Shown here piece after piece: positions 1 through 8,158 of a stretch of 33,603 bases of DNA. The position numbers and the translations under genes were made by a program. The DNA comes from Terriglobales bacterium (GTDB lineage Bacteria > Acidobacteriota > Terriglobia > Terriglobales > Acidobacteriaceae). The stretch lies in contig JANWKU010000020.1 of assembly GCA_025451215.1 (NCBI GenBank), positions 1-33,603 of the forward strand, read 5' to 3'. The first letter of the stretch is position 1. Every line of letters begins with the position of its first letter. The notes under the pieces are model-generated. The model saw nothing but the letters and a program-made list of their open reading frames with translations, made no database searches and was not told where the DNA came from.

Positions 1-495
1 CAGATCAGCCTGGCGGCGGAAACCGACATGGCCATTTTGCAGGATTTGATCGTTAGCGTGCGTAATCTGCGGGCGGAGTTGAAAGTGGAGCCCAGGGAGA
101 AAGTTCCGGCGCAGATCTTCGCTGCGGATTCTGGTGTGCGATCTTTAATGCAGCAGAACCAGACCGCGATTGAGCGGCTGGCAAATGTTGGGAGTCTTCA
201 ATTTTCCGAGACTTCACTGGCGAAATTGCCGAGCACGCGCAGCACGGCGCGGTTTGATGTCCACGTGGTGTATGAAAAGAAAATTGATGTGGCTGCGGAG
301 CGGGATCGGTTGAAAAAAGAGCTTGAAAAGTTTGATAAAGAAATTGCAAGTTTAAATCGCCAGCTTAACAATACAGAATTTGTTGCGAAAGCTCCAGCGC
401 AAGTTGTCGACAAAATGCGGAAACGGCATGAAGAATTGCAAGTTTTGCGCGACAAGGCACGAAGTAAACTAGACGAACTTGATGGTAAGCAATAA
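1..495 (+). CDS. valS: Valine-tRNA ligase, C-terminal fragment
   Basis: The reading frame is open from base 1, so the 5' part of the gene lies outside the window and only about 164 C-terminal residues are present. ValS charges tRNA-Val with valine in the cytoplasm. The visible part begins in the end of the anticodon-binding domain (the LRAELKVEP stretch is typical of ValS). It finishes with the charged, heptad-rich C-terminal coiled-coil arm that contacts tRNA (AAERDRLKKELEKFDKEI, then NTEFVAKAPAQVV and a second helix ending KLDEL). That order and the FVAKAPAQVV turn are characteristic of ValS. nadC follows after 45 bp on the same strand. Nothing suggests truncation other than the window edge. 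Confidence 0.93.
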   Translation, partial: QISLAAETDMAILQDLIVSVRNLRAELKVEPREKVPAQIFAADSGVRSLMQQNQTAIERLANVGSLQFSETSLAKLPSTRSTARFDVHVVYEKKIDVAAERDRLKKELEKFDKEIASLNRQLNNTEFVAKAPAQVVDKMRKRHEELQVLRDKARSKLDELDGKQ

Positions 496-540
496 ATTTT
501 GAGATAGAGCATCGACGTTAGCTAATGTGATCACAAAGTT

Positions 541-1419
541 ATGGACTGGAATAGCCGCCGCATCACCGCAGTTTTAGAGAACGCGCTGCTCGAAGACCGG
601 GCTACGCATGACGCGACAAGTTACGCCTGCATTGATTCCAACCAGAGGGCCACGGCCACTGTGCTGGCCAAACAGGACTGCATTCTTGCCGGCATTGGAG
701 CGATCGCGCGCATTCTCGACGTTTATGCGGCACTGGATAACGCCGTGACCAGCCATTACGAGGTGACGACGCATCCGGAAATTTTTGATGGAGTGCGTTT
801 GCATAAACGGCAATCGGTGGCGGTGATTCGCCACAATGCGCGGGTCATTCTTTCCTGCGAGCGGGTCATCCTGAATTTTTTGCAGCGTATGAGCGGCATT
901 GCGACGGTCACGCGGCAGTATGTGGAGGCAATTTCAGGAACGAAGGCGCGGATTCTGGATACGCGCAAGACCGTGCCGGGCCTGCGCGCGATTGAGAAGT
1001 ATGCGGTCCGCTGCGGCGGCGGGCAGAACCATCGACTGGATCTTTCGGACGGGGTGCTTATCAAGAACAACCACATTGCGCTGGCGGGTGGGATCGCGCC
1101 GGCATTGGAGCGGGCGCACAAGAACCGGCGGGGCACGCAGCCCATTGAAATTGAAGTCCGCAGCCTGCAGGAACTAGAGGAGGCGCTGACTCACGGCGCT
1201 GAGGCGATCCTGCTGGACAACATGAGCGTCGAGGAAGTGAAGAAGGCGGTGGAGTTTTGTTCCGGGCGTGAGCGGCGCATTCCGCTGGAATCCTCGGGCG
1301 GCATTACGCTGGAGAATGTCCGCGCCTACGCGCAAACAGGAGTGGACTTTATTTCCGTCGGCGCCCTTACGCATTCGGTGCAGGCCGTGGACATGAGCCT
1401 GCGCGTGGTCCCGGCCTGA
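541..1419 (+). CDS. nadC: Nicotinate-nucleotide pyrophosphorylase (carboxylating)
   Basis: This 292-aa protein is a full-length NadC (quinolinate phosphoribosyltransferase). It converts quinolinate and PRPP to nicotinate mononucleotide, CO2 and pyrophosphate in de novo NAD synthesis. The N-terminal half has the family's open-sandwich features (LLEDRATHDATS, LAGI). The barrel half carries ILNFLQRMSGIAT, the substrate-binding ILDTRKTVPGLR, KYAVRCGGGQNHR and LSDGVLIKNNHI, then IEIEVRSLQE, AILLDNMS and the phosphate-binding ESSGGI / ISVGALTHS. All expected Arg/Lys/His active-site motifs are present. No nadA or nadB is visible, so the gene is apart from the rest of the pathway. The ATG at 541 gives the usual family length. 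Confidence 0.97.
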   Translation: MDWNSRRITAVLENALLEDRATHDATSYACIDSNQRATATVLAKQDCILAGIGAIARILDVYAALDNAVTSHYEVTTHPEIFDGVRLHKRQSVAVIRHNARVILSCERVILNFLQRMSGIATVTRQYVEAISGTKARILDTRKTVPGLRAIEKYAVRCGGGQNHRLDLSDGVLIKNNHIALAGGIAPALERAHKNRRGTQPIEIEVRSLQELEEALTHGAEAILLDNMSVEEVKKAVEFCSGRERRIPLESSGGITLENVRAYAQTGVDFISVGALTHSVQAVDMSLRVVPA

Positions 1420-1427
1420 CGTTGTAA

Positions 1428-1540
1428 TTCCCTCAGGGGCTAAATCCCGCTGTATTGTGGGTGCTTGGCGGCACCCTTCGGCTTTGCTCGGGGCAGGCTA
1501 TAAACTGAAGCCGGGCCCTTCCCGAAAACTATTCGAACCA
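1428..1540. repeat. Candidate intergenic repeat with hairpin between nadC and the DUF1272 gene
   Basis: The spacer holds a perfect hairpin, GGGTGC-(6 nt)-GCACCC, at 1459-1476. Around it are short palindromic phrases of the type GGGGCTAAATCCC and CTGAAGCCGGGCCC. From memory, similar phrases (GGCTAAAGCC, GGCTGAAGCCGTGCCC) recur between genes in acidobacterial genomes, so this may be one copy of a dispersed palindromic element. No second copy is present in this window, so the repeat nature is inference. The hairpin is not followed by a T-run, so it is at best a weak terminator for nadC. Confidence 0.35.
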
Positions 1541-1547
1541 TAAAGGA

Positions 1548-1871
1548 ATGATGAAAATGCCGCCACTTGAACTGCGTCCCAACTGCGAACTCTGCGATCG
1601 CGACCTCCCGCCGCAATCGTACGACGCTCGAATCTGCTCAAACGAATGCACCTGGTGTGCCGACTGTGCCGACCGCATCCTTGGGAACGTGTGCCCCAAC
1701 TGTGGCGGCGAAATGGTGCGGCGGCCCATTCGACCGCTGGAAGCCTACCGGCCGGGTGAAGGTCTCCGGCTAAACCCCGCGAGCACCACAAGGCGGCATC
1801 CGAAATACTCGCGAGAAGATATTGCGGCACTCACGGCCAAGCTCCGGGATGTCCCAGCACATCGGCGCTAA
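1548..1871 (+). CDS. DUF1272 domain protein, small Cys-rich (zinc-ribbon-like)
   Basis: A 107-aa protein matching the DUF1272 family, whose members start LELRPNCE.CDxDLPP and carry several Cys pairs. Visible Cys motifs are CELCDRDLPP near residues 14-23, ICSNECTWCADC in the middle and CPNCGG near residue 51, followed by the conserved RRPIRP. The spacing suggests bound zinc, but the molecular function of the family is not known. Residues after about 65 form a polar tail (HPKYSREDIAALTAKL) longer than the core domain. The start is set by AAAGGAA just upstream; ATG at 1548, 1551 or 1557 would all be possible. It is probably transcribed alone, since its neighbours are housekeeping genes. Confidence 0.88.
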   Translation: MMKMPPLELRPNCELCDRDLPPQSYDARICSNECTWCADCADRILGNVCPNCGGEMVRRPIRPLEAYRPGEGLRLNPASTTRRHPKYSREDIAALTAKLRDVPAHRR

Positions 1872-2201
1872 GGAGATTCAAAATGTTTGAGAGACCAGAA
1901 TGTCGGGAATGACCTCGAATAGCTCCCAGGCGAAGGAGATGGCCCACCAGTCGATGGTCCGAAACCTGGCCGCCACGCTGCGGTTTAGCACATGAGAAAT
2001 CCTCCCTCCCGGTGCCTGTCGGCCTCCGCGCGGCAATGCGCTCCCTTCTCTTTCAAAGCGAACTGTTATTGGAGTGAGCGTAGAGGGGCCGTACCCCTCA
2101 AACCTCGTGCCCCCTGGAATGCAACGCTACCATGCCTTCCCAAACCAGCTCATGAGATAGTTTGCCACGCCTGCGGAAATTTTGGCGGCTTTCCAGAACC
2201 T
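1872..2201. other. 330-bp gene-poor stretch with possible gene remnants
   Basis: This lies between the convergent DUF1272 and NtrC-type genes. A good Shine-Dalgarno (AAGGAG, 1870-1875) precedes an ATG at 1883, but that frame stops after nine codons. A second short frame at 1900-1995 (31 aa, SSQAKEMAHQSMVRNLAATL) looks protein-like and ends abruptly. Together they could be the decayed start of a former gene, but I cannot name it. A small hairpin, GAGGGG-CCGTA-CCCCTC at 2083-2099, has no T-run on either side and may only weakly act as a terminator. Nothing else is supported here. Confidence 0.3.
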
Positions 2202-3590
2202 TTAGGCATTTGAACCCGTTGCATCTTCTCCCCGCCGCGTTTTCTGGATATCAATTCCCAATTGCTCCGCCTTTTTGTAAAGATGGCTGCGCTCCACGCC
2301 GAGCGCACGGGCGGTATTGGTGATGTGATAGTTCTGCTGTTTCAGCTCAGCGAGAATGGCTTCGCGCTCGAAGTTCTGGACGCGGTCGGCAAGCGGCCCG
2401 GCGGTCACTATTGAAGCCGTGGCAATAGACGTCCGTGGAAGGGCGCTTTCGACGGTTTCAATAGTGATGGCGTTTCCGGTCGTTAAAAGTAAAAGACGCT
2501 CCACCACGTTGCGCAGTTCGCGGATGTTTCCGGGCCACGAATAATTTTGCAGGAGTTCTACCGCTTCCGGCCGGAACGTGATCGGCTTCCAGTTATTTTG
2601 GCTGCAAATTTGTTGGGCAAAATGGGCCACGAGCGCGGGGATATCGTCGCAACGCTCGCGCAGCGGCGGCAGCACGACGGGAAAAACATATACGCGATGG
2701 AACAAGTCCTGGCGGAATTTTCCGTCGCGCACCAGGGTTTCAAGATTGCGGTGCGTGGCGACGATTACGCGGACGTCCACGGCGACGGGTTTGTCGCCGC
2801 CAATCCGTTCCACTTCATTTTCTTCCAGCACGCGCAGCAGCTTCGCCTGCATAGCCAAGGGCATATCGCCGATTTCATCAAGAAAGATGGTGCCGCGCTC
2901 CGCCTGCTCGAATTTTCCGACGTGCCGCCCCGCCGCTCCGGTGAATGAACCTTTTTCGTGGCCGAATAATTCTGATTCGATCAGCTCCGCAGGGACTGCC
3001 GCGCAATTGAGCGCGATGAATGGCCCGGAGGCGCGCGCGCTGCGTTCGTGCAGTGTGCGCGCGATTAATTCTTTGCCTGTGCCCGTTTCCCCCAAGATGC
3101 ACACGCGCGTATCGCTCGCGGCCACGCGCTCCAGTTGAGCCATGATTTTTTTCATGGCTTCGCCGGTCCAGATGATTTCGTGTTTGCCCAGTCGCTGTTT
3201 AAGCTGCCGGTTTTCTGATTCCAGGCGCTGGAGTTTTAGCGCGTTCTCGACTGTCAGCAAGAGTTTTTCCGAAGAGATTGGTTTTTCCAAGAAATCGAGC
3301 GCGCCAAGTTTAGTGGCGCGGACGGCCTTTTCGATGTCTGCCTGACCCGACATCATGACGACTGGAACGGAGATGCCCTGGGAACGGATCTCTTCCAGAA
3401 ACGCGAGGCCATTTTTCCCGGGCATGACGACGTCAGAAAAGATCAAGTCGAAGTTTTGCGATTTCACCAACTGCAAGGCGCGCTCGGCATTATCGGCGAC
3501 TGTGACTTCATGGTTCGCCAGGCGGAAGGCGCGAGAGAGCGAGGCAAGCGTGTTGGCCTCATCATCCACAATCAACAAATGCGCTTTCAT
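2202..3590 (-). CDS. NtrC/NtrX-family sigma-54-dependent response regulator
   Basis: A 462-aa cytoplasmic transcription activator of sigma-54 promoters. The N-terminal receiver (1-120) has the acidic pocket DDE at 9-11, phospho-acceptor Asp53 (FSDVVMPG) and Lys103 (LEKP). The AAA+ domain (about 140-375) has Walker A GETGTGKE at 167-174, the sigma-54 contact loop as GSFTGA at 214-219 (most relatives have GAFTGA), Walker B FLDEIGD near 236-242, and a downstream arginine-finger region. The C-terminus has a Fis-type helix-turn-helix (NTARALGVERSHLYKKAEQLG). The ATG at 3590 is preceded by GAGGAGG. It starts 25 bp after the kinase stop and is its cognate regulator by context. Targets are unknown; I saw no convincing -24/-12 promoter in the window. 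Confidence 0.95.
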   Translation of the reverse strand: MKAHLLIVDDEANTLASLSRAFRLANHEVTVADNAERALQLVKSQNFDLIFSDVVMPGKNGLAFLEEIRSQGISVPVVMMSGQADIEKAVRATKLGALDFLEKPISSEKLLLTVENALKLQRLESENRQLKQRLGKHEIIWTGEAMKKIMAQLERVAASDTRVCILGETGTGKELIARTLHERSARASGPFIALNCAAVPAELIESELFGHEKGSFTGAAGRHVGKFEQAERGTIFLDEIGDMPLAMQAKLLRVLEENEVERIGGDKPVAVDVRVIVATHRNLETLVRDGKFRQDLFHRVYVFPVVLPPLRERCDDIPALVAHFAQQICSQNNWKPITFRPEAVELLQNYSWPGNIRELRNVVERLLLLTTGNAITIETVESALPRTSIATASIVTAGPLADRVQNFEREAILAELKQQNYHITNTARALGVERSHLYKKAEQLGIDIQKTRRGEDATGSNA

Positions 3591-3615
3591 CGTGGCGCCT
3601 CCTCAATCTTCGATT

Positions 3616-5430
3616 TCAAACCTGATTTTCGTTTCGTTGCTCGCGCAGCTTGTCTAGATTACGCGGTAAGACAACTGTAAATGTAGTGCCCTGCGCGGGC
3701 CCACTGCGAACGCTCACCGTGCCACCGTGATCACTCACGATGGACTGCACAATCGCGAGGCCGAGGCCTGTGCCGTGGCCCTTGCTGGTGTAGTAGGGAG
3801 TAAAGAGCCGGGCGCATTCCTCCGGCGTCAATCCCGTACCTGTATCCTGAACCTCGACACTGACGCTATTTTCCTGCGCATGCGTAAGGAGAGTAAGGCG
3901 TCCCGCTTGCGGCATGGCGTCCATGGCATTCAAAACCAGATTGGAAAGTACGCGATGCAGCAATTCCGGATCACCTGCGATTTCACCGGTATCCGCGAGT
4001 TGCATTGTGCATTCAATCGCGGCCCGGTCCGGCCCCTGCAATTGTGCCCGGACTAATTTCACCACATCCCGAACCAGATCGTTGATTTGCAGTGAGTGAA
4101 ATTGCGGTTGCGGCATGCGGGAAAATTCGCTGAAGCGGGAGATGATCGCCTTGAGGTTCGCGATCTCCGCCAGCAGCGTGGTGGAGCTCTCATGAAATAT
4201 TTCGTCAAACTGTTCCGGCGTTTGCTGCCGCGCGCGCACTAGATTTTCCACGGTAAGCTGGAGAGGAAACAGCGGATTTTTCAATTCGTGCGCCAAGCGC
4301 CTGGCAAGTTCCTTCCAGGCGGCGATGCGCTCCACGCGAACCAGATGTTCACGCTGTTCAAGCAATTCGTGGGTCATGTGGTTGAAGGTGTCGGCCAGTT
4401 CCGCGATCTCGCCGGAGGAATGGACGTTCACCCGCGTGTCCCAATTTCCCAAAGCGACTTCCCGCGCAGCTTGGGCAAGTTGCTCTACAGGCCTGGTGAC
4501 GCGCGCCGCTGCCCATCCGCTCAACAAGATGGCAAGCAGCAAACCTGCGCCTCCGGCGAAAAGCGTCGCGGAACGAATCTGTTGCCGCAGTTCCACATAT
4601 TGACGACGGGAACTTCCGACGAGAAGCAGGCCCGCGATTTGATTGTCGAGGCCGCGTAAAGGGATAGCGTGCAGCGTTTCATCCTCGGCAGGATTGGAGG
4701 TCCAATGGATGAGCGTTGTTGATTCCTGTTTCTGCTCGAGCACGTGCTGAACGAAGCTCGCAATCTTTTGCGGATCTTGAGAGGAACCCGAAGGATCAAT
4801 CAGCGATTGCGGCGAAAATCCGCGATTGAAGTTTTCGTAGAACATCGCCCGCATTCCGGCGGGCAGTTCCAAGCCCGAGATGAATTGCTTGTCGAGCCGA
4901 CTGCCTCCGACGACATAGGCTTCATCATGGCCCTCTCCGGCTTCCACGCGGCGAATGGAGAACAAGCCGAGGGCTTCGCCATCAGGCAAATCTTCTTTTT
5001 TTAGAAATGCATTCTGCGGCGGTTGAGACAGCGGGAGAGAGGCGTCCGGGTATCCGAACTTGGCGGGCCATTGCGCCGAGGAAATGATAGTCCCCTGCCC
5101 ATCCACAAATTCCAGGAAATCAAGCTGCTGATTATCGGCGATGGTGCGAGCGTCGCCCAAGAATGGGGCATAGTCTTTGTCTCCGCGGCTGAAGGCATAC
5201 GAAATGCGCGTGGCTGCGTCACTGGCGGCAATCGCAGCGACGCGGGCGGTGATTTCTTCTCCGCGCCGGTTGAATTCATGCTGAAACTGGGCGACCAAAG
5301 CCGCAGTGCGCTCGTCGTCAGCTTTTTCAAATGCTCGCCGGGCAAGCACGGAAACAATAATCGCGACAGTGGCCACGGAAATAAAGACAGTGAGCGCGAA
5401 TATGACGAGCAGCTTGCGGCGGAAGGTCAC
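3616..5430 (-). CDS. NtrY-like membrane sensor histidine kinase
   Basis: I choose the GTG at 5430, which overlaps the stop of the preceding gene as GTGA and follows a GGAGAA ribosome site. That gives 604 aa. A longer frame back to 5553 would run deep into the upstream gene and lacks support. Layout: membrane helix about 6-29, a large extracytoplasmic sensor region about 30-285, second helix about 287-309, HAMP about 305-357, HisKA with phospho-acceptor His381 in LARRLAHELKNPLFPLQLT, then HATPase_c with the N-box NLVLNAMDAM, G1 DTGTGL and G2 GTGLGLAI. The AHELKNPL..LQ pattern is that of NtrY-type kinases. It phosphorylates, by context, the NtrC-type regulator encoded just downstream. The ligand is unknown; the coupled solute-binding protein is the obvious candidate partner. 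Confidence 0.94.
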   Translation of the reverse strand: MTFRRKLLVIFALTVFISVATVAIIVSVLARRAFEKADDERTAALVAQFQHEFNRRGEEITARVAAIAASDAATRISYAFSRGDKDYAPFLGDARTIADNQQLDFLEFVDGQGTIISSAQWPAKFGYPDASLPLSQPPQNAFLKKEDLPDGEALGLFSIRRVEAGEGHDEAYVVGGSRLDKQFISGLELPAGMRAMFYENFNRGFSPQSLIDPSGSSQDPQKIASFVQHVLEQKQESTTLIHWTSNPAEDETLHAIPLRGLDNQIAGLLLVGSSRRQYVELRQQIRSATLFAGGAGLLLAILLSGWAAARVTRPVEQLAQAAREVALGNWDTRVNVHSSGEIAELADTFNHMTHELLEQREHLVRVERIAAWKELARRLAHELKNPLFPLQLTVENLVRARQQTPEQFDEIFHESSTTLLAEIANLKAIISRFSEFSRMPQPQFHSLQINDLVRDVVKLVRAQLQGPDRAAIECTMQLADTGEIAGDPELLHRVLSNLVLNAMDAMPQAGRLTLLTHAQENSVSVEVQDTGTGLTPEECARLFTPYYTSKGHGTGLGLAIVQSIVSDHGGTVSVRSGPAQGTTFTVVLPRNLDKLREQRNENQV

Positions 5431-6848
5431 GGCTTCTCCGGGCTCAACCAGACATTTGGTAAATTCCAGCTTCCATCCTGGGCTTCGCTCCATCCGTGAA
5501 CGTTGCGAGCCAGGGCCACGGAGGTGCGGAGGTGCAACAGCGGAATCACGCACTGGGTTTGCAGGAAGGTATTCTCGACGGCGTACAAATCCGCAGTGGA
5601 CGGGCTGGATGTCATTTGCGAAGAGGCCCTCTGAGAACCCGGCGTCGCGAGGTTGAGCATGAGGGCCAGATGAGAGAGCGCGACTTGAGCATCGCGTGAG
5701 ACCAATCGTATACGCACCAGTTGCGCGTCGGGTGAGGCAGCCGGATTGGGTCTTATATTGATTCCGGCATCCTGAGCATTCAACACAATTCTCTCGGCAA
5801 TCACGCGCGCGGCTGGGTCGGTTTGATCATAACCGAGGCTCCAGGCGGATGACTGATTGATACCTTCATGGATCTGCCGGGCGCGTTGTGAATCCGGCGA
5901 TCTGGGAAAAAGAAATTCGTATCCTGTCATCCAGTTCGGAAGCAAGCCTCCCGCCGGTTCTCCAGCGGAGTGCAGGACCACGGTGTTCAACAGATTGCGA
6001 TCTATCGCAAGGCCAAGCGCCTGGCGCAGGCGACCCTCTTCGGGCGACTGCACACCGCGGCTGAAAACAATGGCGAGCAATTCATCCGGAGCGGAGTTCA
6101 CCACTCGGCCGCCAGCAACCGCGCCAGACGCCTGTTCCGCCGCAAGTTCGACTCCATCCAACCTGCCGAGTTCGAAAGAAAGCATCTGATCCCGCGGGGA
6201 GCGGCCGATGGCAATTTCAACTGAGTCCACAAAGGGACGCCCGGCCCAATAGTCGTCCCGCGCGCTGAGGACAAGGCTTTTGCCTGGGCCCCATTGAGCA
6301 GCGGTGAACGGCCCGCTGCCAATAAGTTTGCCGCCCTCTCGCAGCACGATGCTGTTGCTAGAGAGCGCCAGTTCCGCGGGAAGTTCCGGAGTCGCGGCAT
6401 CGCTCTGAATGATCACCGAATCGCCCTGTGGCGAAACATTCCACCGTGGATTCGCCACCCGCAGCGACGCGGCTACAGCATTCGCCGTCAGCAATGTTCC
6501 GTCAGAGAATGTAATTCCGGGCCGCAGTTGAAGCTCCCAGCGTTGCGAACTAAAGTCCGACTTCCAAGCTAGTGCCAATGACGGCTGAGCCTCGCCGCGC
6601 TCATCCAGTGTGGTGAGGGTATTAAAAAGCAAAGGCGCAATGCGCTGGATGGCGGTCTGCCCCGAAACATTGGTGGCGTCGGCAGGATCGAGCGAGGGAA
6701 CCGGCCCGGCAATCGCCAACCGCAGAACGCCGCCGTAGTGAGGGCGCGTAGCCGCCCGCGCGACAGTCGTTATCATGAGACTCGCCACCGCCAGGCCCGC
6801 CAGCGCGAGGCTATTGATCGCAAGCCAGAGTAAGCTGGTACGCTTCAT
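5427..6848 (-). CDS. Extracellular solute-binding protein, SBP_bac_5 type, in a sensor operon
   Basis: A 473-aa exported protein of the peptide/nickel-type ABC solute-binding family. The start is the ATG at 6848 with GGGAG just upstream; longer frames only add residues from inside the preceding gene. A signal peptide (MKRTSLLWL, hydrophobic to about residue 27, likely cut after ARA) is followed by the family's first strand YGGVLRLAIAGPVPSLDPA, then IAPLLFNTLTTLDERG, LALAWKSDF, LRPGITFSDGTLLTANAVAAS and the later RQALGLAIDRN. No permease or ATPase gene is nearby. It overlaps the upstream gene by 38 bp and the kinase by 4 bp, so it is produced together with the sensor. I infer a role in ligand presentation to the kinase rather than import. 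Transport with a distant permease remains possible. Confidence 0.88.
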   Translation of the reverse strand: MKRTSLLWLAINSLALAGLAVASLMITTVARAATRPHYGGVLRLAIAGPVPSLDPADATNVSGQTAIQRIAPLLFNTLTTLDERGEAQPSLALAWKSDFSSQRWELQLRPGITFSDGTLLTANAVAASLRVANPRWNVSPQGDSVIIQSDAATPELPAELALSSNSIVLREGGKLIGSGPFTAAQWGPGKSLVLSARDDYWAGRPFVDSVEIAIGRSPRDQMLSFELGRLDGVELAAEQASGAVAGGRVVNSAPDELLAIVFSRGVQSPEEGRLRQALGLAIDRNLLNTVVLHSAGEPAGGLLPNWMTGYEFLFPRSPDSQRARQIHEGINQSSAWSLGYDQTDPAARVIAERIVLNAQDAGINIRPNPAASPDAQLVRIRLVSRDAQVALSHLALMLNLATPGSQRASSQMTSSPSTADLYAVENTFLQTQCVIPLLHLRTSVALARNVHGWSEAQDGSWNLPNVWLSPEKP

Positions 6849-8028
6849 ATTCTCCCTTGCTGGAATCGTGTAACACGGCGACTGCGCTGGCACCGTCCGT
6901 CTGCGGCCACAGCGCGGTAATTTCTCCGCGAAATTCCGTGGGCTGGCCAATCAAAAAAGGTTCGCGGTCGGGGACCTCGAAAATCCGCAGGCTGTCGTTT
7001 TTACTATCATCACTGTCTTGCGCGGTTGCCAGCACCTGCCATCCTGATCCGCAACCGCTATGCACGCTGGCAATTTCACTGCCCCAATCGGTAGCGGCGG
7101 ACTGGTCGGTAAAACCGTCCAGCAAATGCAATTGGCCATCGGTTGTGGTGAACAGCCACAGCGTATAACGATCGCGCGGCAAAGGCGCGGCCGCGAAAAA
7201 AGCCGGCGCCGATGTCTGCTTTCCTACGCCGGGAGTGAGCGCTCCAGTAAAGAAGTTTCGCGACGACGCGAAAAATGCGTTCAATGGCGGGTCCGCGACG
7301 CCGAGCGGCCAGGGATCGTCACTCTCGTGGCACGTTAGCGAGATGCCCGCCGCCGTCGTACAAAACACTCCGGGCAGATATGCGTCCAGCAGATGGTCCT
7401 TCCTAAGCACGAGCCTTCCGCGAAGATCGCGCGGCCAAGGCCGTGAATGCGAGATGGCGAGAGCCTGCTGCGGCTGCCAGCGCCCGGCCAGCATTTGATA
7501 GATGGTGACGCTGTTGGCATCCAGCACGAACAGACGTTGCGGAGTTCCGTTCAGCAAGGCCGCGTCAAGAATGCGGCCGGGCTGCGACCACAGCAATGTT
7601 CGGCGCAAAATGATTGACGGTGTTGCATGACCGGAATCTGTTGCGGAAGTTCGTGGAAGCGAGACTATGACCACGGCAGGTTCATTTTTCCCCTGCGAAA
7701 TTTCGGCGGTCCACACATATTCGCGCAAATTTTCGGAGAGCGAAATGTTTATCGTCGCAGCGGCTTCCTCGGGAGCCACTGAACGCAGCCCCAGAGAAGA
7801 AAGCTCTTGCAGAAGCCCGCGATGGATTTCTTCCGCTTGCGTGCGAGTGAGCGAAGAGCGGTTGGCCAGTTCAAGAGAAATCGCACCCGGACCGGTGACG
7901 GCGGAAATTTTATCCGCCAACTGCTGCTCCGGAACATGCCAATTCGGCGTCTGCGCGGCAGCCCAGCCCGAAACAATTATCAGCAAAAAGGAAAAAAGAA
8001 GTGAGCGGCGAATTGGGCGTGAAGGCAT
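6811..8028 (-). CDS. Exported protein of unknown function, first gene of the SBP/kinase/regulator operon
   Basis: I do not recognise a family. The ATG at 8028 begins MPSRPIRRSLLF with a hydrophobic stretch ending GWAAA, a clean signal peptide, giving 405 aa; ATGs at 8064 and 8076 are alternatives with poorer N-termini. The first mature part (about 25-150) has alternating helices and strands around SSLTRTQAEEIHRGLLQEL. The rest is strand-rich with repeated phrases such as LDAALLNGTPQRLFVLD, LWLFTTTDGQLHLLDGF and GSGWQVLATAQD, which suggest a beta-propeller-like fold (inference). Four Cys in the mature part could form disulfides. Its 3' end overlaps the solute-binding gene by 38 bp. The co-transcription points to an extracytoplasmic accessory of the sensor system. 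Confidence 0.78.
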   Translation of the reverse strand: MPSRPIRRSLLFSFLLIIVSGWAAAQTPNWHVPEQQLADKISAVTGPGAISLELANRSSLTRTQAEEIHRGLLQELSSLGLRSVAPEEAAATINISLSENLREYVWTAEISQGKNEPAVVIVSLPRTSATDSGHATPSIILRRTLLWSQPGRILDAALLNGTPQRLFVLDANSVTIYQMLAGRWQPQQALAISHSRPWPRDLRGRLVLRKDHLLDAYLPGVFCTTAAGISLTCHESDDPWPLGVADPPLNAFFASSRNFFTGALTPGVGKQTSAPAFFAAAPLPRDRYTLWLFTTTDGQLHLLDGFTDQSAATDWGSEIASVHSGCGSGWQVLATAQDSDDSKNDSLRIFEVPDREPFLIGQPTEFRGEITALWPQTDGASAVAVLHDSSKGEYEAYQLTLACDQ

Positions 8029-8044
8029 TCGAGGATTGCGCGAA

Positions 8045-8050
8045 TTATAA
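8045..8050 (-). promoter_or_regulatory. Candidate -10 box of the sensor operon
   Basis: On the minus strand a perfect TATAAT (within GGTTTATAATTCG) lies 16 bp before the ATG at 8028, in the 130-bp gap after the SPFH gene. No recognisable -35 hexamer is found at the usual distance. If used, transcription would begin roughly 10 bases before that ATG, which would exclude the longer starts at 8064 and 8076. The assignment rests on the hexamer only. Confidence 0.3.
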
Positions 8051-8158
8051 ACCGTAGGCTGCATTTTTCCGCGCATGCTTTTGCCTCGTCGAACCCTTCT
8101 TCTATTTCATAGACACCGTACTGCTGCGTGTATCGCCAGACTTATGGCACGCTTTGGC

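Noticed and set aside
1992-2213. A 73-aa frame between DUF1272 and the NtrC-type gene
   Set aside because: Its composition is low-complexity and Cys/Pro-rich, there is no ribosome site, and it runs into the end of the convergent gene.
5431-5553. Upstream extension of the NtrY-like kinase (MRDSAVAPPH...)
   Set aside because: The extension lies wholly within the end of the solute-binding gene and lacks a ribosome site. The GTGA overlap with GGAGAA upstream gives a normal N-terminus ahead of the first membrane helix.
8130-8156. TGGCACGCTTTGGCC as a sigma-54 promoter
   Set aside because: The -24 part fits but the -12 part lacks the TTGC/GC element at the right spacing, and the plus-strand orientation leads into antisense of the SPFH gene.
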